Shown: positions 31,917 to 39,806 of the stretch, one piece after another
Layout of the letters: every line of letters starts with the position of its first letter
Numbering within the stretch: the first letter of the stretch is position 1
Source of the DNA: Paraburkholderia sp. BL21I4N1
GTDB taxonomy: Bacteria > Pseudomonadota > Gammaproteobacteria > Burkholderiales > Burkholderiaceae
DNA length: 64,000 nucleotides
Reading direction: 5' to 3'
Assembly (NCBI RefSeq): GCF_002973525.1
Contig: NZ_PVEN01000001.1
Location: forward strand, 558,001 to 622,000
Program-made: the position numbers and the translations under genes
The notes under the pieces: generated by a model
The model's input: the letters and a program-made list of their open reading frames with translations, nothing else
Database searches by the model: none
Told to the model about the DNA's origin: nothing

Positions 31917-34577
31917 TTGGCCTTTCAATCGACTTTTCCCTTCGAGACGTCCGCGGCGCGCGCGGACGCTTCGTCCTTGCTGCGCCTGCTGCCGGCTTAC
32001 GAGGGACATTGGGACGAGTTACGCGACGCCTCGGGCGCACTGCGCGAACCCTGGCGACAATTCTTCGAGCGGCTCGGCGAAGACGGCATCGCGCGGCTGG
32101 ACGATCATCGCGCGTCGATCGCGCAGCAGATCCGCGACAACGACATCAGCTACAACGTCTACGCGGATAACGGCGAGCCCCGGCCCTGGGCGCTCGACCT
32201 GCTGCCGTTCCTGATCAGCGAGGAAGAGTGGGCGCGAATCGAGCGGGGCGTGACGCAGCGCGCGCATCTGCTCAATGCGATCGTCGCCGATATTTATGGC
32301 CCGCAGACCCTGCTGGAGCGTGGCCAATTGCCGCCTGCGCTGGTGTTCGGGCATCCGGGTTATTTGCGTTCGGTGAAGGGCTATACGCCGCCTGGCGGCC
32401 AATACCTGCAGGTGGTCGCGGTGGATCTGGCGCGCACGCCCGGCGGCGATTGGACCGTGATGGCGCATCGCACCGAGGCGCCGTCCGGGCTCGGTTATGC
32501 GCTCGAAAACCGGCTGATCGTGTCGACGCTGTTCGCCGATCCGTTCCGCGCGATGCGGGTGAGCCGCCTCGCGCCGACCTATTCGCAACTCATGGCAACA
32601 CTCGTGCAGGCCGCGCAAGCGACCATGCGGCACGACAGCGAAGGCGCCGAAAAGTCGGTGCATATCGCGTTGCTTACGCCGGGACCGTTCAGCGAAACCT
32701 ATTTCGAGCACGTGTTTCTGGCGCGCTATCTCGGCGTCACGCTGGTGGAGGGTAAAGACCTGACCGTGCGTGACGACAAGCTGTATCTGAAAACCCTCGG
32801 CGGTCTCGAACGGGTGCATGTGGTGCTGCGCCGTCTCGACGACGCGTTCTGCGATCCGGTCGAACTGCGCGCCGATTCGAGCATCGGCGTGCCCGGCCTG
32901 TTGCAGGTGATGCGCGCGGGCAATGTGATCGTGTCGAACGTGCCGGGCTCGGGCTTTGTCGAGTCGCCGGCGTTGCATGGTTTTCTGCCGGGCATCGCCG
33001 AAGTGCTGCTCGGCGAAGACCTGCTGCTGCCGAGCGTGCCGACCTGGTGGTGCGGCGAAAAGGCCGCGCGCGAGCACGCCTTCGCGCGGCTCGACGAGGC
33101 GTTTATCGTGCCGACGTGGCCGGTCGGCGCACGCGATGCGCCGCCCGGCATCGAGCAGGGCCGGCAGAAACTGTCCTCGTGGCGCGCGCGCATCGAAGCG
33201 ATGCCCGACACTTACACGATCCAGCAGGCGCAGCGGTTTTCCAGCACGCCGCGTTACGAGGACGGCACGATCGGCCGCCGTCCGTCGGTGCTGCGCGTCT
33301 ATGCGATCGCCGACGTCAACGGCGGCTGGCATGTCATGCCGGGCGGTTTCACGCGCATGGCCGCCGAACGTCAGACGACCGTGTCGATGCAGTACGGCGG
33401 CAGCAGCGTCGATACGTGGGTGCTGTCGAGCCAGCCCACCTCGACGTTCACGCTGTTGCCTTCGCCGATGCAACCCGCCGATCTCGCGCGCAAGCATCGC
33501 ACCGTGTCGAGCCGCGCGGCGGAGAACCTGTTCTGGGCCGGACGCTACGGCGAGCGCGTGGAAAACAACGTGCGGCTGTTGCGGCTGATTCTCGGCTCGC
33601 TGGAAGGCAACGACGCCGACGCGATGTTTCCGACCCTGGTCGAACTCGCGCTGCACTGTGGGCTCGTGCAGGCCGGCGACATGGCGTCGCCGCACTCGCC
33701 GCAAGCGTTCGAACGCGCGTTGGTCGCGAATCTGAGCGAGAGCACCGGGGTGGCGAGTATCGGCCAGAATCTGGCTCGCCAGGCGCGCTCGAACGGCGAA
33801 GTGCGGGGGCGGCTGTCCAACGATCACTGGCGCACGATTCTCGCCGCGCGCAACGACTTCCGCGATGCGTTGCAGACGTTGATGCCGGGGCCGTCCGGCG
33901 GGTCGTCCGGCGGGTCGTCCGGCGGGTCGTCCGGGAATGGCGCCGCGAATGGTGCCTACGGCCGTGGCGAACGCCTCGACCGCTATGACCGCGTCACGTT
34001 GATGACGGCGCTCGAACGCTTGTCGGTGCAGTTGTCGGCAATCAGCGGCGCGCAAGGCGACCGCATGACGCGCGACGAAGCCTGGCGTTTGCTGTTCGTC
34101 GGCCGCCATATCGAGCGTGTTTCGGCCATGACATCGTTCCTGCGCGTGATCGCCGATAAAGGCCAACTCGCCACGCCCGCCGGCTTCGATCTGCTGCTGC
34201 AACTGTTCGACAGCACGCTGACGTATCGCTCGCTGTATCCCGGCCGTTTCGAGGTGCCGGCCTTGCTCGACCTGCTGGTCTGCGAGCCGACCAATCCGCG
34301 TGGCATCTACGGCGTGTACGCGCGTCTGCGTAAAAAACTCGATGAGATCGCCGTCGCGGCGGGCAGCGTGCGGCATCGTCCGTTCGCGGAATTGATGCCG
34401 CCCGCCGTGTCGTTGCCGACGCTCGAAGCGCTGTGCGCCGTCGACGAAAACGGCGTGCATGGCGACCTGATGGCGGTCTGTGATCAGATCGGCGGCTTTG
34501 TCGGCGCCGCCGCGCACGAAATCAGCGCGCGTTACTTCAGTCACGCGAGCACCGTCGCCTCGCAGGTGTGGTCATGA
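31917..34577 (+). CDS. Circularly permuted ATP-grasp ligase fused to alpha-E domain
   Basis: An 886-residue fusion of two proteins that are separate in many bacteria. Residues ~70-480 are the circularly permuted type-2 ATP-grasp (DUF404/DUF407) domain: YNVYADNGEPRPWALDLLPF, LVFGHPGYLRSVKGY, MAHRTEAPSGLGYALENR, FLPGIAEVLLGEDLLLPSVP and ATP-binding KLSSWRARIEAM. Residues ~520-880 are the helical alpha-E domain, beginning VSSRAAENLFWAGRYGERVE and ending near VAAGSVRHRPFAELMPP. The 12-bp repeats at 33894 put a Ser/Gly linker inside alpha-E. TTG 31917 is the only start at the right place, without clear ribosome site, so the start is uncertain. It ends in an ATGA overlap with the next transglutaminase. 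Predicted to make an amide or peptide bond; substrate unknown. Confidence 0.88.
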   Translation: MAFQSTFPFETSAARADASSLLRLLPAYEGHWDELRDASGALREPWRQFFERLGEDGIARLDDHRASIAQQIRDNDISYNVYADNGEPRPWALDLLPFLISEEEWARIERGVTQRAHLLNAIVADIYGPQTLLERGQLPPALVFGHPGYLRSVKGYTPPGGQYLQVVAVDLARTPGGDWTVMAHRTEAPSGLGYALENRLIVSTLFADPFRAMRVSRLAPTYSQLMATLVQAAQATMRHDSEGAEKSVHIALLTPGPFSETYFEHVFLARYLGVTLVEGKDLTVRDDKLYLKTLGGLERVHVVLRRLDDAFCDPVELRADSSIGVPGLLQVMRAGNVIVSNVPGSGFVESPALHGFLPGIAEVLLGEDLLLPSVPTWWCGEKAAREHAFARLDEAFIVPTWPVGARDAPPGIEQGRQKLSSWRARIEAMPDTYTIQQAQRFSSTPRYEDGTIGRRPSVLRVYAIADVNGGWHVMPGGFTRMAAERQTTVSMQYGGSSVDTWVLSSQPTSTFTLLPSPMQPADLARKHRTVSSRAAENLFWAGRYGERVENNVRLLRLILGSLEGNDADAMFPTLVELALHCGLVQAGDMASPHSPQAFERALVANLSESTGVASIGQNLARQARSNGEVRGRLSNDHWRTILAARNDFRDALQTLMPGPSGGSSGGSSGGSSGNGAANGAYGRGERLDRYDRVTLMTALERLSVQLSAISGAQGDRMTRDEAWRLLFVGRHIERVSAMTSFLRVIADKGQLATPAGFDLLLQLFDSTLTYRSLYPGRFEVPALLDLLVCEPTNPRGIYGVYARLRKKLDEIAVAAGSVRHRPFAELMPPAVSLPTLEALCAVDENGVHGDLMAVCDQIGGFVGAAAHEISARYFSHASTVASQVWS
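33894..33935 (+). repeat. 12-bp in-frame tandem repeat coding for SGGS units
   Basis: Three exact copies of TCCGGCGGGTCG plus a 6-bp partial copy lie inside the ATP-grasp/alpha-E gene and encode SGGSSGGSSGGSSG. Perfect identity between copies at DNA level indicates recent slippage expansion; changes in copy number would keep the frame. Confidence 0.92.
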
Positions 34578-35464
34578 AGAACGCGCCGACCGTGTTGTCC
34601 GTTTCGCATCGCACCACGTACCACTATTCCACGTACGTGGAGACCGCCCAGCATCTCGCGACGATCCGGCCGATCGCGTGCGCGTGGCAGCGCGTGGTGT
34701 CGCACAGCGAAAAGATCGAGCCGGAGCCGTCATATCTGAACAGCCGTCTCGACGCGTTCGGCAACGACGTGCTGTATTTCGCACTCGATGCGCCGCACGA
34801 ACGCCTGCAACTCGTCAGCGAAACCACGGTCGCGTTGCTGCCGCGCTGGACCGATCTCGACCCGGACACGACGCCCGCCTGGGACGAAGTGGCGGAGGCG
34901 CTGCGGTTTCGCGTCGGCGGTCGGTTCCGGCCCGAGGTGGAGTTCTGTTTCGCGTCGCCGAATATCGTGCCGCGGCCGTCGCTGCGCGCGTACGCACTGC
35001 CGAGTTTTCCGCCCGGCATGCCGATCGCCGAAGGCGCCATCGACCTGATGCATCGCATTCACGAGGACTTCGACTACAAACCTTCGGCGACGATGTTCGA
35101 TACGCCTGCCGAACGCGCGTTCGAATTGAAGAGCGGCGTGTGCCAGGATTTCGCGCAGGTGATGATCGGCTGTTTGCGTTCCGTGGGTTTGCCGGCGCGT
35201 TACGTGAGCGGCTATTTGCGCAACGACCCGCCGCCTGGGCAGCCGCGTTTGATCGGCGCGGATGCGTCGCATGCGTGGGTGTCGGTGCATTGTCCCGGCA
35301 GCGGCTGGATCGACCTCGATCCGACCAACGACGTGCTGGCCGACATGGATCACGTGACGCTGGCCATCGGCCGCGATTACAGCGACGTGTCGTTGCTGCG
35401 CGGCATGATTCTCGGCGGCGGCGCGCATCGCGTGGAAGTGGGTGTGACGGTGCTCGCGCTTTAG
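34574..35464 (+). CDS. Transglutaminase-like cysteine protease/transferase
   Basis: A 296-residue transglutaminase-like protein. The N-terminal beta domain includes VSHRTTYHYSTYVETAQHL, and the catalytic domain holds Cys190 (KSGVCQDFAQ), His233 (ASHAWVSVH) and Asp249 (DLDPTND). The start is ATG 34574, inside the stop of the ATP-grasp gene, so translation is coupled. In the family context, a transglutaminase-like thiol peptidase may process or transfer the peptide made by the ATP-grasp enzyme. It is similar in plan to the N-terminal part of the first operon gene but not a copy. No regulator is adjacent inside the cluster, and the next gene belongs to another unit (183 bp gap). Confidence 0.92.
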   Translation: MKNAPTVLSVSHRTTYHYSTYVETAQHLATIRPIACAWQRVVSHSEKIEPEPSYLNSRLDAFGNDVLYFALDAPHERLQLVSETTVALLPRWTDLDPDTTPAWDEVAEALRFRVGGRFRPEVEFCFASPNIVPRPSLRAYALPSFPPGMPIAEGAIDLMHRIHEDFDYKPSATMFDTPAERAFELKSGVCQDFAQVMIGCLRSVGLPARYVSGYLRNDPPPGQPRLIGADASHAWVSVHCPGSGWIDLDPTNDVLADMDHVTLAIGRDYSDVSLLRGMILGGGAHRVEVGVTVLAL

Positions 35465-35667
35465 ATCTTCCTGCTTTACCGCCTGATTCAGGCAGTTTCT
35501 GTCAGACGAATCCTCTTGACGTGTCGCGCGTTTCGCCGCGGCACGCTCAATTTCGCCCACTCGGGGAAATCCCTTGCCTCTCATTCCCATTCAATGAGAA
35601 TCCCATTTTTGAAACCCGAGAACGTTCTGGCATTCTGATTCCGTGATTGATTGCGGGTGGTGTCGAC

Positions 35668-36417
35668 GTGAACGCGGAACAAAGTGTGACAGGTGCGGAA
35701 CGGGTATTGCTGGTGCTGGCGGCGCTCGCCAGTCATGGCAAGGCCATGTCGGTCAAGGATTTGCTGGCCGTGACCGGCCTCGCGCAAAGCACCTTGTATC
35801 GGCAGATCGCGCTGCTTAAACGCTGGGGTTTCGTCGCGGAAAACGCGGGGCATTACGCACCCGGTCCGATCAGTCTGCAACTTGCGCTCGGCTTCGACGT
35901 GAATTCGCTGCTGGTCGAAGCGAGCCGCAGCGAGATGCAGCAACTGGCGCGTGCGTCGCAGGAAAGCATCGGGCTGGTGGTCGCCGTCAAACACCAGGTG
36001 ATGTGCCTCGAAATGGTCGACAGTCAGCATTCGCTGCGCTGCTCGTTCGAAAAAGGCCGGGCCGTGCCGCTCAGGGCGGGCGCGTCGGCGAAATCGCTGC
36101 TGGCCTTCATGGCCGACAAAGCGCGCAACGAAATACTCGACAGTGTGTTCGACAACGACCCGCCCGGCCGCGCCGCGATCGAAGCCGAACTCGACCAGAT
36201 TCGCGCCCAGGGCTACGCTGTCAGCGACAGCGAAGTCGACCCCGGCGTGTGGGGCGTAAGCGCCCCGATCTTTCATCGCAGCGGACGCGGCGTAGGTAGC
36301 AGCGCGTCGATCACCCTGATGGCGCCGTCCACGCGCGCCACGGGTCGCGAAAGCCAATTCATCGACGGGACGCTACGTACGGCCCGCGCTATTTCCGAGC
36401 ACATGCAAACCGATTGA
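35668..36417 (+). CDS. IclR-family regulator of the amino-acid uptake operon
   Basis: A 249-residue IclR-type regulator. The winged helix-turn-helix covers residues ~8-65 (GAERVLLVLAALASHG, then LLAVTGLAQSTLYRQIALLK), and the ligand-binding domain follows (GLVVAVKHQVMCLEMV, LRAGASAKSLLAF, DPGVWGVSAPIF). GTG 35668 is preferred because a GGTGG stretch stands upstream; TTG 35647 is possible. It is read in the same direction as the ABC importer and formimidoylglutamase genes and lies 83 bp before them, so it probably controls histidine-type uptake or catabolism. Its signal ligand is unknown. Confidence 0.88.
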   Translation: MNAEQSVTGAERVLLVLAALASHGKAMSVKDLLAVTGLAQSTLYRQIALLKRWGFVAENAGHYAPGPISLQLALGFDVNSLLVEASRSEMQQLARASQESIGLVVAVKHQVMCLEMVDSQHSLRCSFEKGRAVPLRAGASAKSLLAFMADKARNEILDSVFDNDPPGRAAIEAELDQIRAQGYAVSDSEVDPGVWGVSAPIFHRSGRGVGSSASITLMAPSTRATGRESQFIDGTLRTARAISEHMQTD

Positions 36418-36500
36418 TCGATTCAGGCCGTTCGCGGCCGCACCTCGATCCGGATTCCGAACGAACTGAAGAACTTGATGGACCACAAGGAGCCTACCCC

Positions 36501-37256
36501 ATGAAACTGCAACGACTGCTGTCCCTCGCCTGTGTCACGGTTGCCGTGACTTTTGCGGGCTTCTCCGGCGCCGCGTCGGCCCAAACGCCGGACGTGCTGA
36601 ACGTCGCCACCGACGCCACCTTCCCACCGATGGAATTCACCGAGAACGGCGCACGTACCGGCTTCGACGTCGACGTCATGAACGCGCTCGCCAAGGCCAT
36701 GGGCAAGCGCGTGCAATGGACCGACATCGACTTTAAAGGGCTGATTCCCGGCCTGATCGCGCACCGCTTCGACGCGGCGATTTCCGGTATCTACATCACC
36801 GACGAACGCGCCAAAGTGGTTGACTTCACCGATTCGTACTACGCGGGCGGCCTCGTCGCGCTGGTGAAAAACGATTCGCCTGTCAAATCCGTGGCCGATC
36901 TGAACGGCAAGAAAGTGTCGGTCCAGGTGGGCACGAAGTCGGTGAACTTCCTGCGCGACAACTACCCGCAGATCAATCGCGTCGAAGTCGAGAAGAATCA
37001 GGAAATGTTCGACCTCGTGGGCATTGGCCGCGCCGACGCCGCCGTGACCGGTAAGCCGGCCGCGTATCAGTTCGCGAAGACGCGCGGCGGTTTCCGCGTG
37101 CTCGACAAACAACTGACCACTGAAGCCTATGGCATCGCCGTGCGCAAGGACGAGCCGGAACTGAAGAACGCGTTCAACACCGCGCTCGCGAAGATCAAGG
37201 CCGACGGCACCTATGCGGCGATCGTCAAGAAGTGGTTCGGCGCGAGCGCGCAATAA
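36501..37256 (+). CDS. Polar amino-acid ABC transporter substrate-binding protein
   Basis: A 251-residue periplasmic binding protein of the HisJ/GlnH class. A signal peptide (MKLQRLLSLACVTVAV, cleaved near AASAQ) is followed by VATDATFPPMEFTENGARTG, the ligand-binding start, then GFDVDVMNALAKAMG, the specificity segment AAISGIYITDERAKVVDFTD and DAAVTGKPAAYQF. ATG 36501 has AAGGAG upstream. First gene of an operon with a permease, an ATPase and formimidoylglutamase. The substrate is most likely histidine, inferred from the formimidoylglutamase gene at the operon end. Confidence 0.92.
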   Translation: MKLQRLLSLACVTVAVTFAGFSGAASAQTPDVLNVATDATFPPMEFTENGARTGFDVDVMNALAKAMGKRVQWTDIDFKGLIPGLIAHRFDAAISGIYITDERAKVVDFTDSYYAGGLVALVKNDSPVKSVADLNGKKVSVQVGTKSVNFLRDNYPQINRVEVEKNQEMFDLVGIGRADAAVTGKPAAYQFAKTRGGFRVLDKQLTTEAYGIAVRKDEPELKNAFNTALAKIKADGTYAAIVKKWFGASAQ

Positions 37257-37273
37257 ACGGCTGAGTAAATAAA

Positions 37274-37942
37274 ATGGCACTCGATTTTTCGCCGGTGATT
37301 GCCGGCTGGCCGGACATCATGCATGGCGCGCTGGTGACGGTCGAAGTCACCGCCGCCTCGCTCGCGTTGAGTTGCGTGCTGGGCCTGCTGATCGGTATCG
37401 GCCGGCTCACGCCGCAGCGGCGCGTGGTGTACGGTTTTTGCACCGCGTATCTGACGTTTTTCCGCGGCACGCCGTTGCTCGTGCAACTGTTTCTGCTGTT
37501 CTTCGGCTTGCCGCAATTCGGCATTCTGCTGCCGGCGTTTGTTTGCGGCATGCTCGGGCTCGGCTTGTATTCGGCGGCGTATGTGTCGGAAATCGTGCGC
37601 GGCGCGATTCAGTCGGTGGATCGCGGGCAGATGGAAGCGGCGCGCTCCATCGGCATGTCGTCGGGACAGGCCATGCGCGCGATCATTCTGCCGCAGGCAA
37701 TCGTGCGGATGATTCCGCCGCTCGGCAACGAGTTCATCGCGCTGATCAAGAACTCGGCGCTGGTGTCGCTGTTGACGATCGACGATCTGATGCATGAAGG
37801 TCAGAAGATCATCAGCGTGTCGTACCGCTCGCTCGAGGTGTACCTGGTGATCGCGCTGGTTTATCTGGTGTTGACGCAGGTGACCAACTACGCGTTGCAT
37901 CGCGTCGAACGTCATCTGCGCGCAGGAGGGATGGTGCAATGA
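37274..37942 (+). CDS. Polar amino-acid ABC transporter permease
   Basis: A 222-residue inner-membrane permease of the HisM/GlnP family with about five hydrophobic segments. The family signature [20 protein letters not shown] and the EAA-type loop [20 protein letters not shown], where the ATPase docks, are both present. The gene starts 17 bp after the binding-protein stop and its own stop overlaps the ATPase start (ATGA). Only one permease gene is present, so the transporter probably uses a homodimer. Confidence 0.93.
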   Translation: MALDFSPVIAGWPDIMHGALVTVEVTAASLALSCVLGLLIGIGRLTPQRRVVYGFCTAYLTFFRGTPLLVQLFLLFFGLPQFGILLPAFVCGMLGLGLYSAAYVSEIVRGAIQSVDRGQMEAARSIGMSSGQAMRAIILPQAIVRMIPPLGNEFIALIKNSALVSLLTIDDLMHEGQKIISVSYRSLEVYLVIALVYLVLTQVTNYALHRVERHLRAGGMVQ

Positions 37943-38724
37943 ATACCGTGAATACCGTGGCTCAAGAGAGCGGCCCTATCGTCAGCATTCGTGGGCTGAC
38001 CAAATCGTTCGGCTCGCATACGGTGCTCAACGGCATCGACTTCGATATTCAGCCGCAGCAGGTCGTCGTGGTGATCGGACCGAGCGGCTCGGGCAAGAGC
38101 ACGTTCCTGCGCTGCTGCAATGGCCTCGAACAGGCGGAAGGCGGCACGATCGATATTTGCGGGCATCGGTTGGTCGAGCAGGGCGCGATGCTCAAGGAGC
38201 GCTCGCTGAACGCGCTGCGCACCGAAGTCGGCATGGTGTTTCAGTCGTTCAACCTGTTTCCGCATCTGTCGGTGCTGCATAACATCACCGTGGGCCCGCG
38301 TATGTTGCGTGGCGCGAGCAAGGCCGAGGCCGAGGCGGCCGCGCTCGCTTTGCTGGAGAAAGTCGGGCTCGGGCACAAGGCGAATGTGATGCCGGCGAGT
38401 CTGTCGGGCGGTCAGAAGCAACGGGTGGCAATTGCGCGTGCGCTGGCTATGCAGCCGCGTGTGATGCTGTTCGATGAGCCGACCTCGGCGCTCGATCCGG
38501 AGCTGGTCGGCGAAGTGCTGCAAGTCATGAAACTGCTTGCGAGCGAAGGCATGACGATGGTGGTCGTCACCCATGAAATGGGTTTCGCCAAGGAGGTGGC
38601 CGACGTGGTGGTCGTGATGGACGGCGGCGTGATCGTCGAAGCAGGGCCGCCGGCGGAGATTTTCTCGGCGCCCTCGCAGCCGCGTACGCGAGCGTTTCTG
38701 CAGGCGGTGTTGTCGCGCGCATGA
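37939..38724 (+). CDS. Polar amino-acid ABC transporter ATPase
   Basis: A 261-residue ATPase of the HisP/GlnQ class: Walker [11 protein letters not shown]-loop [13 protein letters not shown], signature [12 protein letters not shown], Walker [15 protein letters not shown] and the switch [15 protein letters not shown]. The start lies in an ATGA overlap with the permease gene, preceded by AGGAGGG. Its stop again overlaps the start of the formimidoylglutamase gene, so the enzyme is translationally tied to the transporter. Confidence 0.94.
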   Translation: MNTVNTVAQESGPIVSIRGLTKSFGSHTVLNGIDFDIQPQQVVVVIGPSGSGKSTFLRCCNGLEQAEGGTIDICGHRLVEQGAMLKERSLNALRTEVGMVFQSFNLFPHLSVLHNITVGPRMLRGASKAEAEAAALALLEKVGLGHKANVMPASLSGGQKQRVAIARALAMQPRVMLFDEPTSALDPELVGEVLQVMKLLASEGMTMVVVTHEMGFAKEVADVVVVMDGGVIVEAGPPAEIFSAPSQPRTRAFLQAVLSRA

Positions 38725-39701
38725 GAGTTCCATTCGACGACAAGGTGTGGGCGGGCCGTTGCGACGACGGCGAGCCCGGCGACACGCGGCGCGTGTTTAA
38801 CCAGGTGGTGCCGTTCGGCGACGGGCGGCAGGGTGAGCGCGAGAGTTGTCGCGAGATGCCGGTGATCGTCGGCTTCGGTTCCGATGAAGGCGTGCGCCGC
38901 AATCAGGGCCGCACTGGCGCGGCGCACGCGCCGAAGGAATTGCGGCGTGCGCTGGCGGGTCTGCCGGCGAAGGTGGCGTTGACGTCGCTCGCCGATGCGG
39001 GTGACGTGGTGTGCGACGACGGCGACCTGGAAGGCGCGCAGGTGGAATTGGCGCAGGTGGTTAGCGATGTGCTGGCCAGTGGCGGCCGGCCGCTGGTGTT
39101 CGGCGGTGGCCATGAAGTCGCGTGGGGCACGTATAGCGGCTTGCGCTTGCATCGGGAGCGTGAGGCTGTTGCAGGCGCCAGGTCTGCTGCGTCGCGCAAG
39201 CTGCTGATCGTCAACTTCGACGCGCATTTCGATCTGCGCCAGAAGCGTCCGGCGAATTCCGGCACGCCGTTCGACCAGATCGCCAACGACTGCGCCGAAC
39301 GTGGGGTTCCGTTCAACTACGTCTGCTTCGGCATTAGCGATCTGGGCAATACCGCGTCGCTGTTCGCGCATGCGGAGCAACTCGGCGTGCGCTATGTGCT
39401 CGACGTCGATATGCAGGACGTGCATCTGCCGCAGCGCCTGAATGAACTGCAATCCTTGCTCGATGCAACCGACGACGTTTATCTGACCATCGACCTCGAC
39501 GTCTTGCCCGCGGCCACCGCGCCCGGCGTGTCAGCACCCGCTGCGTTGGGTGTGCCGTTGTCGGTGGTCGAAGCAATGGTGCAGCGTGTGCGGGCGTCCG
39601 GCAAGCTGCGCGTGGCGGACATCGCGGAGTACAACCCGTCGCTCGATCAGGACAAGCGAACGGCGAGGGCCGCCGCGCGACTGGCGTATCGCCTGCTTTA
39701 G
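38721..39701 (+). CDS. hutG: Formimidoylglutamase (HutG, arginase family)
   Basis: Hydrolyses N-formimidoyl-L-glutamate to glutamate and formamide, the last step of one route of histidine degradation. The 326-residue protein is a binuclear-Mn arginase-family hydrolase with [25 protein letters not shown] and [19 protein letters not shown], which hold the metal-binding His/Asp residues, and the N-terminal [15 protein letters not shown] that marks HutG. ATG 38721 overlaps the ATPase stop. The rest of the hut pathway (HutHUI) is not in the window. Being in the transporter operon suggests the importer brings in histidine or a histidine breakdown intermediate. An intrinsic terminator follows. Confidence 0.9.
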   Translation: MRVPFDDKVWAGRCDDGEPGDTRRVFNQVVPFGDGRQGERESCREMPVIVGFGSDEGVRRNQGRTGAAHAPKELRRALAGLPAKVALTSLADAGDVVCDDGDLEGAQVELAQVVSDVLASGGRPLVFGGGHEVAWGTYSGLRLHREREAVAGARSAASRKLLIVNFDAHFDLRQKRPANSGTPFDQIANDCAERGVPFNYVCFGISDLGNTASLFAHAEQLGVRYVLDVDMQDVHLPQRLNELQSLLDATDDVYLTIDLDVLPAATAPGVSAPAALGVPLSVVEAMVQRVRASGKLRVADIAEYNPSLDQDKRTARAAARLAYRLL

Positions 39702-39749
39702 CTCCCGGGCGTGGCGCTACGCCGCGGACGTGGCGCACGAACCAAACAG

Positions 39750-39785
39750 AACGGCTCGCTGGATCACTCCAGCGAGCCGTTTTTT
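39750..39785. terminator. Bidirectional intrinsic terminator after hutG
   Basis: Perfect 14-bp stem (arms AACGGCTCGCTGGA and TCCAGCGAGCCGTT) with a 4-base loop and a following T-run. It stands between the convergent hutG and DUF2957 genes. Confidence 0.95.
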
Positions 39786-39806
39786 CACCTTCCGCTCACC
39801 GCACGT

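Noticed and set aside
32019..34544. 841-codon minus-strand open frame opposite the ATP-grasp/alpha-E gene
   Set aside because: Composition dominated by Arg, His, Gln and Ala without domain motifs or hydrophobic core; it is the usual antisense shadow of a GC-rich gene whose sense product has clear domains.
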